DNA of 57,363 nt, from the NCBI GenBank assembly GCA_004552485.1, contig SFOH01000005.1, forward strand, positions 1 through 57,363. Reading direction: 5' to 3'. Of this stretch, positions 32,367 through 40,659 are shown piece after piece. The stretch comes from Bacteroidales bacterium. Lineage in GTDB: Bacteria > Bacteroidota > Bacteroidia > Bacteroidales > Muribaculaceae. Under the pieces are notes generated by a model that was not told where the DNA came from, ran no database searches, and saw only the letters and a list, made by a program, of their open reading frames with translations. The position numbers and the translations under genes are program-made. How positions within the stretch are numbered: position 1 is the first letter of the stretch; each line of letters opens with the position of its first letter.

Positions 32367-33356
32367 GTGGGCATACCCCTCGACACTATCGCCACCTGGG
32401 GCCGATTCCCGCGCTTCTGCGTCAACACCTACCGCTGGGGCGACAAATTCTTCAACACCTACGACTCCACATACGTCGAAGGCACGGGCTACAAGTTCAA
32501 CGTAAAGTATAAGACCGACAGCTGGGTCGACGACTACATCTTCGAGATGCCCGACAACTACCGCATGCGCATGGCCTCCGACTTCTGCACCTCCGCCGGC
32601 TTCTGGGTCTCCTACCTGGCGCTGTCCGTAGGCTACGATCTCAACGTCTCGCAGTTCATCGGCGGCTCCAAGACCTCACGCAAACGATGGCAGTTCCGCT
32701 TCAACTGCGCCCTCCTCTCCGCCGAACTCTACTGGATCACCAACGACGTGGGCACCAACATACGCTCGTTCGGCAAGAAGAACGACATGCAGCACATGAA
32801 CACCCGCTTCACCGGCATCAACACCTCCACCTTCGGCGTCGACGCCTACTACCACTTCAACAACAAACGCTATTCACGCGCCGCCGCCTTCAACTATTCC
32901 AAGATACAGACGCGCAGCCAGGGCTCGTGGTTCCTGGGATTCTCGTATTGGCACCAGCGCTTCAACTTCGACTTCAACCGTCTGCCGCCGGAGTTGCTCC
33001 ATCAGCTGCCCATCAACTGGGAGAAGTTCGGCTACTACTACACAACGAACAACGACAACTACTCCGTGCGCATCGGCTACGGCTACAACTGGGTGCCGCG
33101 GCGCCACTGGCTCATCGCCGTCAGTGAGAGCCCCATCCTGGGCCTCAAGGACGGCACACTCAACAACGGCAACCGCAAGATCAGCGTCTCGCTCTACAAC
33201 CGTGCGCAGGCCTCCGTTGTGTGGAACAACAAGAAGTGGTTTGCGGGCATCATCGGCTCGGCGGAGACGGGCATCTTCTTCAACAAGGAGCACGCGCTGA
33301 TCAACGGCGTCTACACGTTCGAGGCCTCCGTCGGCTACCGCTTCAACCTCTGGTAA
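32367..33356 (+). CDS. DUF4421-family outer-membrane protein, start uncertain
   Basis: The first conventional start is GTG at 32367 (329 aa), but it is inside a clear exported protein: the same frame upstream reads LLPAWLLPLLVIALCLLPAP then QSAAKGVG, a signal peptide with no ATG, GTG or TTG in the right place. The nearest candidates are ATA at 32253, which would give MASPAHIHRPRPLLP, or CTG at 32292. The mature part has alternating aromatic beta strands (SVGYDLNVSQF, SYWHQRFNFDFNRLP, GYNWVPRRHWLIAVSESPI) and a C-terminal FEASVGYRFNLW, a barrel-type ending, matching DUF4421 proteins. Function unknown. Confidence 0.8.
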   Translation: MGIPLDTIATWGRFPRFCVNTYRWGDKFFNTYDSTYVEGTGYKFNVKYKTDSWVDDYIFEMPDNYRMRMASDFCTSAGFWVSYLALSVGYDLNVSQFIGGSKTSRKRWQFRFNCALLSAELYWITNDVGTNIRSFGKKNDMQHMNTRFTGINTSTFGVDAYYHFNNKRYSRAAAFNYSKIQTRSQGSWFLGFSYWHQRFNFDFNRLPPELLHQLPINWEKFGYYYTTNNDNYSVRIGYGYNWVPRRHWLIAVSESPILGLKDGTLNNGNRKISVSLYNRAQASVVWNNKKWFAGIIGSAETGIFFNKEHALINGVYTFEASVGYRFNLW

Positions 33357-33541
33357 TCCCCCTCCCCGATTCCGCCGTTTGAACTATCGGAGGCGGTCGT
33401 TTGTTTCCTTTGTGTCAGATTTTATGACAGCCGTGACAGTTTTGGCACGGCATTTGCTATGCTTTCTTCCGGAACGGCCCCGTAAGGTCCGCCACCAAAT
33501 TTGTAAACATATACAAAACAACATAAAAACATACAGAAATC

Positions 33542-33814
33542 ATGAACGTAAAACCCCTGTCTGACCGCGTGCTCATTCAGCCCTCCGCCGCTGAAGAAGT
33601 GACAGCATCCGGTATCATTATCCCCGACTCTGCTAAAGAAAAACCCCTGCGCGGCATCGTCCTCGCCGTAGGCCCCGGCACCAAAGACGAAGCGATGCAG
33701 CTCAAACCCGGCGACACGGTCCTCTACGGCAAGTATGCCGGCACCGAGGTCGAAATCGACCACGAGAAAGTGCTCATCATGCGTCAGGCCGACGTCCTCG
33801 CTATCCTGGGCTAA
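33542..33814 (+). CDS. groS: Co-chaperonin GroES
   Basis: A 90-aa protein, full length, with MNVKPLSDRVLIQPSAAEEV at the start, the mobile loop region GIIIPDSAKEKPLRG, and VLYGKYAGTEVEIDHEKVLI at the end. It forms the heptameric lid of GroEL; groEL starts 57 bases downstream. No strong TAnnTTTG box is seen upstream; the region near 33413-33439 has TGTCA and TGACAG repeats that could be regulatory. Confidence 0.98.
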   Translation: MNVKPLSDRVLIQPSAAEEVTASGIIIPDSAKEKPLRGIVLAVGPGTKDEAMQLKPGDTVLYGKYAGTEVEIDHEKVLIMRQADVLAILG

Positions 33815-33870
33815 TCCCACCTGCACCTTACTCCACTAATTACCGTACAAAAAAAACACAACCCAACGTT

Positions 33871-35499
33871 ATGGCTAAAGAAATTAAATTCAATACCGAG
33901 GCTCGCGAAGAGCTGAAAAAAGGCGTCGACATTCTGGCCGATGCCGTGAAAGTAACCCTGGGCCCGAAAGGCCGCAATGTCATCCTCGACAAGAAATTCG
34001 GCGCTCCCCACATCACCAAAGACGGTGTGAGCGTGGCCCGCGAAGTCGAGCTGGAAGAGCCCCTGCAGAACATGGGCGCCCAGCTGGTCAAGGAGGTTGC
34101 CTCGAAGACCGGTGACGACGCCGGCGACGGCACAACGACCGCCACGGTCCTGGCTCAGGCAATCATCAATGTCGGTCTCAAGAACGTGACGGCCGGCGCC
34201 AACCCTATGGACCTCAAGCGCGGCATCGACAAAGCCGTAGCCTCCGTGGTGGAAGGCATCAAGAATATGGCCGAGCCCGTCGGCGACGACTTCAAGAAGA
34301 TTGAGGACGTGGCACGTGTGTCGGCCAACAACGACGAGCGCATCGGAGAACTCATCGCCGAGGCCATGAAGAAAGTGAAAAAAGAAGGCGTCATCACCGT
34401 AGCCGAGGCCAAGGGCACGGAGACCACCATCGACATCGTGGAGGGTATGCAGTTCGACCGCGGCTACATCTCGCCCTACTTCGTGACCAACGCCGACAAG
34501 ATGGAGTGCGAGATGGAGGACCCCTTCATCCTGCTCTACGACAAGAAAATCTCCAACCTCAAAGACCTGCTGCCCGTGCTTGAGGCTGTTGCCCAGAGCG
34601 GCCGTCCCCTGCTGATCATCGCCGAGGACGTGGAGCAGGAAGCCCTGGCAACGCTCGTTGTCAATCGTCTGCGCGGCTCTCTGAAGATCTGCGCCGTGAA
34701 GGCTCCGGGCTTCGGCGACCGCCGCAAGGAGATGCTCGAGGACATCGCCGTGCTCACTGGCGGCGTGGTCATCTCCGAGGACAAGGGCATGCAGCTGGCA
34801 ACGGCCACCATCACCGACCTTGGCCGCGCCGAGCGCGTGAACGTGAACAAAGAGAACACCACTATCGTTGGCGGTGCCGGCGCCAAAGAGGCCATCGCAG
34901 CCCGCGTGGCTCAGATTCGCGCCCAGATCGAGCAGACCACCTCTGACTATGACCGCGAGAAACTGCAGGAGCGTCTTGCCAAACTGGCCGGCGGCGTTGC
35001 CGTGCTCCACATCGGCGCTCCCTCCGAGGTTGAGATGAAGGAGAAGAAAGACCGCGTGGACGACGCCCTGAGCGCAACGCGCGCAGCCGTGGCCGAAGGC
35101 ATCGTCCCGGGCGGCGGCGTGGCATACATCCGCTGCATCGCCGCCCTCAAAGAGCTGAAAGGCGACAACGACGACGAGCAGACGGGTATCGACATCGTGA
35201 CGCGCGCCATCGAGGAACCCCTGCGTCAGATTTCGTCCAACGCCGGTGTCGAGGGTGCCGTAGTCGTACAGAAGGTTGCCGAGGGCAAGGACGACTTCGG
35301 ATACAACGCCCGCACGGACAAATACGAGAACCTCTATGCCGCCGGTGTCATCGACCCCGCCAAGGTTACGCGTGTGGCCCTCGAGAACGCCGCCTCCATC
35401 GCCGGCATGTTCCTGACGACCGAGTGCGTCATCGCCGAGAAGAAAGACCCCGCCGCTCCGGCACCCATGCCCGCCGGCGGTATGCCCGGCATGATGTAA
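33871..35499 (+). CDS. groL: Chaperonin GroEL
   Basis: A 542-aa ATP-dependent chaperonin, full length. The nucleotide-binding signature GDGTTTATVLAQAI is near residue 87, the chaperonin signature AAVAEGIVPGGGVA near residue 405, and the C-terminal tail is GGMPGMM. It forms a two-ring 14-mer for protein folding. Operon with groES and a strong terminator after it. Confidence 0.99.
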   Translation: MAKEIKFNTEAREELKKGVDILADAVKVTLGPKGRNVILDKKFGAPHITKDGVSVAREVELEEPLQNMGAQLVKEVASKTGDDAGDGTTTATVLAQAIINVGLKNVTAGANPMDLKRGIDKAVASVVEGIKNMAEPVGDDFKKIEDVARVSANNDERIGELIAEAMKKVKKEGVITVAEAKGTETTIDIVEGMQFDRGYISPYFVTNADKMECEMEDPFILLYDKKISNLKDLLPVLEAVAQSGRPLLIIAEDVEQEALATLVVNRLRGSLKICAVKAPGFGDRRKEMLEDIAVLTGGVVISEDKGMQLATATITDLGRAERVNVNKENTTIVGGAGAKEAIAARVAQIRAQIEQTTSDYDREKLQERLAKLAGGVAVLHIGAPSEVEMKEKKDRVDDALSATRAAVAEGIVPGGGVAYIRCIAALKELKGDNDDEQTGIDIVTRAIEEPLRQISSNAGVEGAVVVQKVAEGKDDFGYNARTDKYENLYAAGVIDPAKVTRVALENAASIAGMFLTTECVIAEKKDPAAPAPMPAGGMPGMM

Positions 35500-35525
35500 T
35501 CCATCCATAGCCAAGCCGATTATTG

Positions 35526-35567
35526 CAAAGGCCGCAGCCCGGTGACGGGTTGCGGCCTTTGTTGTTT
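35526..35567 (+). terminator. Rho-independent terminator of groES-groEL
   Basis: CAAAGGCCGCAGCCCG (35526-35541) pairs with CGGGTTGCGGCCTTTG (35546-35561), one G-T pair, 4-base loop, followed by TTGTTT. Being symmetrical, it may also serve the convergent phosphoethanolamine transferase gene. Confidence 0.85.
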
Positions 35568-35591
35568 CGTATGCCTTGCGGATGATCTGAA

Positions 35592-37337
35592 TTATTGGGC
35601 GGAGAGGCCGTGGTGGCGGAGCTGGTCGAGGTCGGAGGGTCGCAGGCCGGAGCGGTCGAGGGGCACGGACTCGTTGTAGTCGTTGAGGTAGCGGCGCGCG
35701 GGCTCGCAGTAGGCAGGTGAGGCCAGCGAGGAAGAGGGCTCGTAGTAGGGCGTGCGCAGGCCGCTGATGTCCATGAGGGTGTGGAACAGCGTCCGCGACG
35801 ACGAGACGTTCTTGGCGGCGTTCTGCTCCATGGCCTTCACCACGCCGGGATACTCGCGGCGGTAGGCCTCGGAGGTCCATATAACGAAGGGGACGTGGAG
35901 CTGCCAGTAGGTGGCCACGGGCGAGGCGTGCAGGAAGCGGCCGCGGGCGTCGTCGAAGATGTCCTCGCCATGGTCGGAGACGTAGAGCATGGCGGCGGGC
36001 GCGCCCAGGCGTTCGAGGTTGGTGATGACGGAGTCGAGCATGAGGTCGGTGTAGCGGATGGTGTTGTCGTAGGCGTTGATGAGCTGGGGTCGGTTCATGA
36101 ACGAGGCCTCGGTGTTCTTCTCGGGGCGGAAATGAGCCATGTCGGCGGGGTAGCGCTTGCGGTATTCAAAGTGCGAGCCGTAGGTGTGGAGCACTATGAA
36201 CACTTTCTTCGTCTTTGCCTCGGCGATGGCCTTGTTGAGCTCGGCAATCATGTCGAGGTCGGGGCGCATGGGGCCGTTGTCTGTGAGGAAGATGTGTCGG
36301 GCGGCCTCTTCGCCGTAGAAGTCGATGTAGCTGCCGTTGCGGCGCTGGTTGGAGATGAAGACGGTGGAGTAGCCGGCGGTGTTGAAGGCTTCGAAGACGG
36401 AGCGGGTGTGGGCCACGGAGTCGCCGAAGTTCTCGGAGTGGAGGTAGGACATGAGCATTGGCACGCTCTTGTGGGTGGTGTTGATTTCGGAGAGGGTGCG
36501 GGGCATGGCGATGAGGCCCCGGCGGCGGCTGAGGCGCGGGTTGGTCTCGCGTTCGTAGCCGAAGAGTTGCCAGTTGTCGGCACGCGAAGTTTCGCCGATG
36601 ACGACGACATAGACTTCGGTGCTGTCGGCGGGATGCTCGCTGCGTGCCCGATAGGAGAAGTTGCGGGAGGTGTCGGAATAGTGCGAGCTCTCGACGCCGC
36701 GTTGGACGGCGGTGACGAGGTTGTCGAGGATGTTGTAGGGGAAGAGTTCGCGGCTGATGCGGTAGCCGGGGGCGAAGATGTATGCGCAGGCGAGGAAGGC
36801 GAGGCCGGCTGCCAGGGAGCCGAGGCCGAGGCGGCGCGTGATGCGGACGCTGCGCTCGGAGGCGCGTTTGTGTTTGACGGTGAGGACGATGCCCCGGATG
36901 ATGCAGGGCAGGTAGACGATGAGCACGGTGGCGATGGCAATTTTCAGATTGCCAAGCAGTTCGGTGGCCTCGCCGAAGTTGGTGGTGGCCACGTTCAGGA
37001 ACATGTCGACGGCGATGATGCTCTCGCCGTAGAGGTAGAGCAGGACAATCTGGAAGGCGCAGAACACCATGAGGGGGATGAACCACAGGATGCTGCGTCC
37101 GACCTTGCGGCTGAGGCTCATGAGCAGCAGGTAGACGCCCAGGGGGAGGGCGACGTTGCAGAGTTTGGCCCACACGGAGTTGAACTCGGTGAAGCACAGG
37201 GCGATGTTGGGCACGAGCAGGGCCAGGGGCATGACGAGCATCATGGAGGATGGCGAGAAGATGCCGCGCAGGAGGCCTGCGAGCTTGTGTTTCAGCGATT
37301 TGGTATTGCGGGGTTGTGTTTTTTCGTTGTTTGTCAT
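35592..37337 (-). CDS. Lipid A phosphoethanolamine transferase (EptA/Mcr-like)
   Basis: A 581-aa inner-membrane enzyme. Five N-terminal transmembrane helices span about 25-195, then a periplasmic sulfatase-fold domain with nucleophile T250 in VVVIGETSRADNW, LHTYGSHFEYRKRYP, and the metal-binding SDHGED near residue 465. It transfers phosphoethanolamine from phosphatidylethanolamine to lipid A or another glycan, lowering negative charge and often polymyxin sensitivity. I chose MTNNEKTQ (37337) because a TACCTTTG promoter box at 37388-37395 would sit inside the longer frame (ATG at 37412); MTISCT at 37355 is the alternative. Confidence 0.9.
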   Translation of the reverse strand: MTNNEKTQPRNTKSLKHKLAGLLRGIFSPSSMMLVMPLALLVPNIALCFTEFNSVWAKLCNVALPLGVYLLLMSLSRKVGRSILWFIPLMVFCAFQIVLLYLYGESIIAVDMFLNVATTNFGEATELLGNLKIAIATVLIVYLPCIIRGIVLTVKHKRASERSVRITRRLGLGSLAAGLAFLACAYIFAPGYRISRELFPYNILDNLVTAVQRGVESSHYSDTSRNFSYRARSEHPADSTEVYVVVIGETSRADNWQLFGYERETNPRLSRRRGLIAMPRTLSEINTTHKSVPMLMSYLHSENFGDSVAHTRSVFEAFNTAGYSTVFISNQRRNGSYIDFYGEEAARHIFLTDNGPMRPDLDMIAELNKAIAEAKTKKVFIVLHTYGSHFEYRKRYPADMAHFRPEKNTEASFMNRPQLINAYDNTIRYTDLMLDSVITNLERLGAPAAMLYVSDHGEDIFDDARGRFLHASPVATYWQLHVPFVIWTSEAYRREYPGVVKAMEQNAAKNVSSSRTLFHTLMDISGLRTPYYEPSSSLASPAYCEPARRYLNDYNESVPLDRSGLRPSDLDQLRHHGLSAQ

Positions 37338-37387
37338 TGTGCAGGATATTGTCATGCCGGGGGCGCGGGGCCGGGCATTTCCGGCTG

Positions 37388-37395
37388 CAAAGGTA
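37388..37395 (-). promoter_or_regulatory. Predicted -7 box of the phosphoethanolamine transferase gene
   Basis: Minus-strand TACCTTTG followed by CAG, a full TAnnTTTG match, about 50 bases before the chosen start. It decides against the upstream ATG at 37412. Confidence 0.55.
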
Positions 37396-37504
37396 CGCAA
37401 TTCCGCCCACAAAAACGCGTGGCGGCGGAAAAAGGAGTGGCGGGGCGGAGTATCTTTAACTTACATTAACATCACTGACACGCTCCCTTTCACACCTCCG
37501 GCAC

Positions 37505-37512
37505 TAACTTTG
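37505..37512 (+). promoter_or_regulatory. Predicted -7 box of a small gene
   Basis: TAACTTTG followed by CAGCG, a full TAnnTTTG match, 62 bases before the 69-aa gene at 37575. Its presence is the main reason to believe that the small gene is real. Confidence 0.55.
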
Positions 37513-37574
37513 CAGCGTAATCATTCAGCGACAACAATCTCTCAACTCTCACCCATCATAAAGCATTATTCATC

Positions 37575-37784
37575 ATGACTTCGCCCGTTTATCTCTCACA
37601 GCGTGTTCTCTCCGACATTCAGGCCCTTCCCTGCTCCGACCGCCTCGCCGTGGTCACCGCTTTGGCCGCAAACATACTCCTCGGCGTCGACGGCACGAAA
37701 GGCCTGTCGCCCATGGAGACAATCGTATACACCATGCTCCAGAACACCATCCGCCGCGACTCGGCGCGCATCCTCGGCGCATGA
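37575..37784 (+). CDS. Small hypothetical protein, 69 aa
   Basis: MTSPVYLSQRVLSDIQALPC at the start and MLQNTIRRDSARILGA at the end; predicted mostly helical, no signal peptide or membrane segment, one Cys. I do not recognise a family. It has its own promoter-like box (TAACTTTG, 37505-37512) and a leader of about 55 bases, and stands alone between the divergent transferase gene and a convergent lipoprotein gene. Could be a small regulatory or structural protein. Confidence 0.6.
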   Translation: MTSPVYLSQRVLSDIQALPCSDRLAVVTALAANILLGVDGTKGLSPMETIVYTMLQNTIRRDSARILGA

Positions 37785-37842
37785 CCCCCATATTTTAGTT
37801 TCATTTTGCTTTGGCTATTGATCTGGCTTGACGCCAATCACT

Positions 37843-37887
37843 TTGAGGAAGAAAGGGCTGCACAGACCGTGAGGTCGATGCAGCCCT
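37843..37887 (-). terminator. Terminator of the DUF4136 lipoprotein gene
   Basis: On the minus strand AGGGCTGCA (37879-37887), a 16-base loop, TGCAGCCCT (37854-37862), then TTCTTCC; 9-bp perfect stem 24 bases after the lipoprotein stop codon. Confidence 0.65.
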
Positions 37888-37910
37888 GAAACTTTTATGG
37901 TGTGGCGGGG

Positions 37911-38567
37911 TTAGCGGTTGCGGTATTGCGGGAGGAGCTTCACGGGGAAGTTCTCGAAGAGGGTGGTGACGGCCTCGTTGATGCCCTTGAGATTGCGGAG
38001 CTGGCCGCTGCCGTTGTCGAGGATGGTGGCCACGGAGGCGGAGTAGAGCGCCTTTTTCTCGGGGACGTTGATGAAGTCCATGGTCAGCACGCCTTCCTTG
38101 TATATGCCGGTGATAATCTGAGCGTTGTCGTAGTAGCCGGGCCAGTAATAGTAGCGGGGATACATGAACCATGGCGAATAGCCGCCGTAGTAGGGGCCGT
38201 AGTAGGGCACGGGGGGCGGGCCCATGTAGCCGGGAGGCACGGCGGGTTCGGTGGCAATCTCACGCTGGACGGTGAGGCCGATGTTGATGAGCAGGGGCGA
38301 GCGGGGGTCTTCGCGGAAGCCGCGTTCGACCATCTGCTCGCGCACGGCGGCGGCGATGTTGTAGTAGGTGACTTCGGTCATCGTGGGCGGAAGTTTCACG
38401 GAGTCGGAGGGGGTGACGATGCGGAAGGTGTGGTAATCGGCCAGATTCGCCCCGTTATACGTCTCGGCATTCACCAGCGCAAACGGCGTGCAGGAACTCA
38501 GCCCCAGGCCAATGGCGCCCAACAGAACGACAATCGCAAGTCCCAGTGTGTGTTTAACCCGTTTCAT
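37911..38567 (-). CDS. DUF4136-family lipoprotein
   Basis: A 218-aa lipoprotein: signal peptide with lipobox GLSSC (Cys26), then the DUF4136 pattern (LADYHTFRIV, TMTEVTYYNIAAAVREQMVE, SPLLINIGLTVQRE), an unusual Pro/Tyr/Gly-rich stretch about 110-150 (GPPPVPYYGPYYGGYSPWF), and INVPEKKALYSASVATILDN with a C-terminal helix. Members are small outer-membrane lipoproteins of unknown role. Single gene with its own terminator. Confidence 0.85.
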   Translation of the reverse strand: MKRVKHTLGLAIVVLLGAIGLGLSSCTPFALVNAETYNGANLADYHTFRIVTPSDSVKLPPTMTEVTYYNIAAAVREQMVERGFREDPRSPLLINIGLTVQREIATEPAVPPGYMGPPPVPYYGPYYGGYSPWFMYPRYYYWPGYYDNAQIITGIYKEGVLTMDFINVPEKKALYSASVATILDNGSGQLRNLKGINEAVTTLFENFPVKLLPQYRNR

Positions 38568-38971
38568 TTTGCTGTATAATTTTTGGATTTATAATGTTCA
38601 GAATTATGAACTTATAACAACAGCCGTCTGAAATTGTTCTGCACCCGGGACATCCGCATTGCCGCCTAACCAAACCATCTCGCTGTATCAGTCGGGTCTC
38701 GACGACTCAGCCGCATCAGTCTCTGACTCAGTCCGCACTCAATATCCCAGCCGCATCTGTCTATGTGCCAGGTGGATGTCGCGGAGCGACTGCACTATCC
38801 CGCATAGCTATTGAGTTACAGGGAGTTAGGTGCAGTCGCTCCGCGACTGAAATTGCGAGTGTGCGAGGAATCCACGCACAACACTTAGCCGAGAGCTACG
38901 TGTTGTACGTGGTTGATATGCAGTGAAACCGCCTCCGCGGCTTTATGTCAAGACTAAGGTATGCTTTGGAA
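38568..38971. other. Intergenic region with a long inverted repeat
   Basis: About 400 bases without a credible gene, between two minus-strand genes. The main structure is the inverted repeat at 38778-38847; a shorter ACAACAC/GTGTTGT pair lies around 38878-38906. An ORF-free, mixed-composition stretch. Confidence 0.6.
38778..38847. repeat. 18-bp perfect inverted repeat with 34-base loop
   Basis: GTCGCGGAGCGACTGCAC (38778-38795) and its exact complement GTGCAGTCGCTCCGCGAC (38830-38847). Each arm also holds a small internal palindrome GTCGC-GGA-GCGAC. This is typical of dispersed palindromic elements; I see only one copy in the window. Confidence 0.75.
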
Positions 38972-39448
38972 TCAGTCTTCCTTTTTGATGACCTTGTTAT
39001 CGAGCTCCAGGTACTGAGCGGGACGGTTGAGCCAGCTGAGGAACTTGACAAGGGGAAGAACGATGATCAGCTGCACGAGGTCGCGGAAGATAGCGACATA
39101 TACGGCGAAATAATATGTCGAGACGAGTGCTACGAACCATTCCTTAACGGCGTATTCAAAACTGTCGCCTACCGTTATGAAGAAGAGATAGAAGGCAACG
39201 ATGACGCCGATGGGATAAATAAGGACAACGACAGCATCAAACAAGAACTCCATGAAGAAGCGCTTGAAGAACGTCAGCAGGGGATAGCGTGAGTGGATTT
39301 TGCTCAGTTCAAGCGATTTGTTGTCGCTGCAATCGGCCACATTGCCGACGGCTTTGAGCCATACTGTGAACGGCCATACGAAAACAAAATAGAGAATTTT
39401 CAATAACGACTGAAGGATGGCGCGGCCTACTTTAGGTAAATTTTCCAT
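38972..39448 (-). CDS. Integral membrane protein of unknown function
   Basis: A 158-aa protein with about three or four hydrophobic segments: 14-32 (LLKILYFVFVWPFTVWLKAV), 66-92 (MEFLFDAVVVLIYPIGVIVA), and 105-135 (WFVALVSTYYFAVYVAIFRD and onward). No signal peptide and no motif that I recognise; the charged tail ends KVIKKED. Base composition is more AT-rich than in the surrounding genes, as in the next gene upstream (39489), 40 bases away, suggesting the two were gained together. Confidence 0.7.
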   Translation of the reverse strand: MENLPKVGRAILQSLLKILYFVFVWPFTVWLKAVGNVADCSDNKSLELSKIHSRYPLLTFFKRFFMEFLFDAVVVLIYPIGVIVAFYLFFITVGDSFEYAVKEWFVALVSTYYFAVYVAIFRDLVQLIIVLPLVKFLSWLNRPAQYLELDNKVIKKED

Positions 39449-39488
39449 GTGAAATTGTTGGGGGTTAAACGGTTATTAATATTTAGAA

Positions 39489-40076
39489 TCAACGAGCTGT
39501 TCCGGAGAGAGATACTTTGTAGGTGTGTCCCTTATAGTTGGTGAATGACCCGGAGAGGACAGCCTCACCATTGCCGTTGACGCGGAGAGTTCCATCACAG
39601 CTACCGGAGATATTCCCCTGTGACTCTTCTGTAAAGGAGACTCGATTGTTGTCAGGGTCCCATGAACCACTCAGGTGGATTGTGCCATAGCCGTAGCTGT
39701 ACTCGCCCTCGATATTCTGGTACGAGTTATAGGGGTCATAACGGATTTCCATGCGTTTGACACGGGAGGGGCCTATTTTTCCAGCCAGGCTTATGACCAG
39801 CGGGTTATCGGTGGATAGTGCAGCAGGCTCCTCAACGACAGGTTCTTCTACGTCAGGCGACTCTTTGACAGCCATTGTATTGTCGGGTGCTGGCTCTTCG
39901 CGCTGCTCTGTAGAAGGTGCAGACTGCTCTTCTGCGTCATCGCTATATTGCTTCTCCTTTATCAGGGTATACAGTGCAAATATGGCGCCGATGCAGGCAC
40001 AGATGCCCATACCCAGCAAGATCGATTTCCAGCGAGCTATGCCGGTAGGCGTTACAGGATTAGATTGGTTTGTCAT
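39489..40076 (-). CDS. Single-pass membrane protein with acidic linker, unknown function
   Basis: A 195-aa protein from MTNQSNPVTPTG (40076). The next ATG upstream in frame (40151) lies on top of a TAAATTTG promoter box, so it cannot be the start. One transmembrane helix about 22-40 (ILLGMGICACIGAIFALYTL), then a Glu/Pro-rich linker about 48-90, and a C-terminal beta-rich domain about 95-195 (IHLSGSWDPDNNRVSF, GNISGSCDGTLRVNGNGEAV). Predicted to face the periplasm or cytoplasm with a small beta domain; no family recognised. AT-rich relative to neighbours. Confidence 0.7.
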   Translation of the reverse strand: MTNQSNPVTPTGIARWKSILLGMGICACIGAIFALYTLIKEKQYSDDAEEQSAPSTEQREEPAPDNTMAVKESPDVEEPVVEEPAALSTDNPLVISLAGKIGPSRVKRMEIRYDPYNSYQNIEGEYSYGYGTIHLSGSWDPDNNRVSFTEESQGNISGSCDGTLRVNGNGEAVLSGSFTNYKGHTYKVSLSGTAR

Positions 40077-40139
40077 ATTTTTACGTTGATTTATTGATTG
40101 GCCTATCAAGGTCTGCAAGGTTACCGATGCATTTGAGGG

Positions 40140-40170
40140 CAAATTTAGCAAAAGAAATCCTCATTTGCAA
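40140..40170 (-). promoter_or_regulatory. Predicted promoter of the 195-aa membrane protein gene
   Basis: Minus strand: TTG (40168-40170), 20 bases, TAAATTTG (40140-40147). Near-consensus Bacteroidota promoter that fixes the start codon at 40076. Confidence 0.6.
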
Positions 40171-40329
40171 CTTTTTTTATAAATTTTCCTAAAATAAATT
40201 TAAAGGCGCCAATGGCTGGGCATATTAAGTGCCGCTGTCTTAGGGCGTATGCGCAGGTTTAACTTTTTATAACGTGGGAAAGCAGGCCTTTCTGAGAAAT
40301 TTTGTTTAGCTTTACAATCTCATTGAGAA

Positions 40330-40376
40330 GGCTCGGGAAAAGAGGGCCGCAGAAGAGGCTCCCGAGAAGCGAGCCC
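40330..40376 (+). other. Hairpin in the leader of the 83-aa gene
   Basis: CTCGGGA (40332-40338) and TCCCGAG (40360-40366), with a further GGCTCG/CGAGCC alternative pairing. It lies 30-75 bases before the ATG at 40408 and could be a small leader structure; no known riboswitch recognised. Confidence 0.35.
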
Positions 40377-40407
40377 TATTGTTTCATCACACACCTGAAA
40401 TAACTAA

Positions 40408-40659
40408 ATGGAGAACGAGGACCAGTTTACTCAGTTTATTATCAATCTGATAGAAGAGCATCACGGCAGCGACCTGGCCGAGGCAGAATTCAAGCGTATT
40501 CTTGCCGACGACACCGAGCTGCGCGACCAATACCGCGAGTGGTGCGACGAGCGCGGCTATGCCATGCGCAACGGCTTCCGGGACTTTGCTGACGAATACT
40601 CCGCAGAACGCGATTCCATTTGGGACTCACTTGAAGACTATGACGACAACGACGAATGA
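40408..40659 (+). CDS. Small acidic protein, 83 aa, upstream of agmatine deiminase
   Basis: MENEDQFTQFIINLIEEHHG followed by a strongly acidic helical sequence with many Tyr/Trp (QYREWCDERGYAMRNGF) and a poly-acidic end (DSLEDYDDNDE). Cytoplasmic by appearance; no family recognised. Its last 20 bases overlap the start of aguA in another frame, so expression is probably coupled. A link to polyamine metabolism is only contextual. Confidence 0.75.
   Translation: MENEDQFTQFIINLIEEHHGSDLAEAEFKRILADDTELRDQYREWCDERGYAMRNGFRDFADEYSAERDSIWDSLEDYDDNDE

Noticed and set aside
33357..33541. Heat-shock type promoter or CIRCE element before groES
   Set aside because: Only short TGTCA/TGACAG repeats and an off-spacing TATGCTTT are present; not enough to call a specific element.
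35781..37469. Long plus-strand open frame opposite the phosphoethanolamine transferase
   Set aside because: Same shadow effect; the minus-strand frame has membrane helices and catalytic motifs, the plus-strand frame has none.
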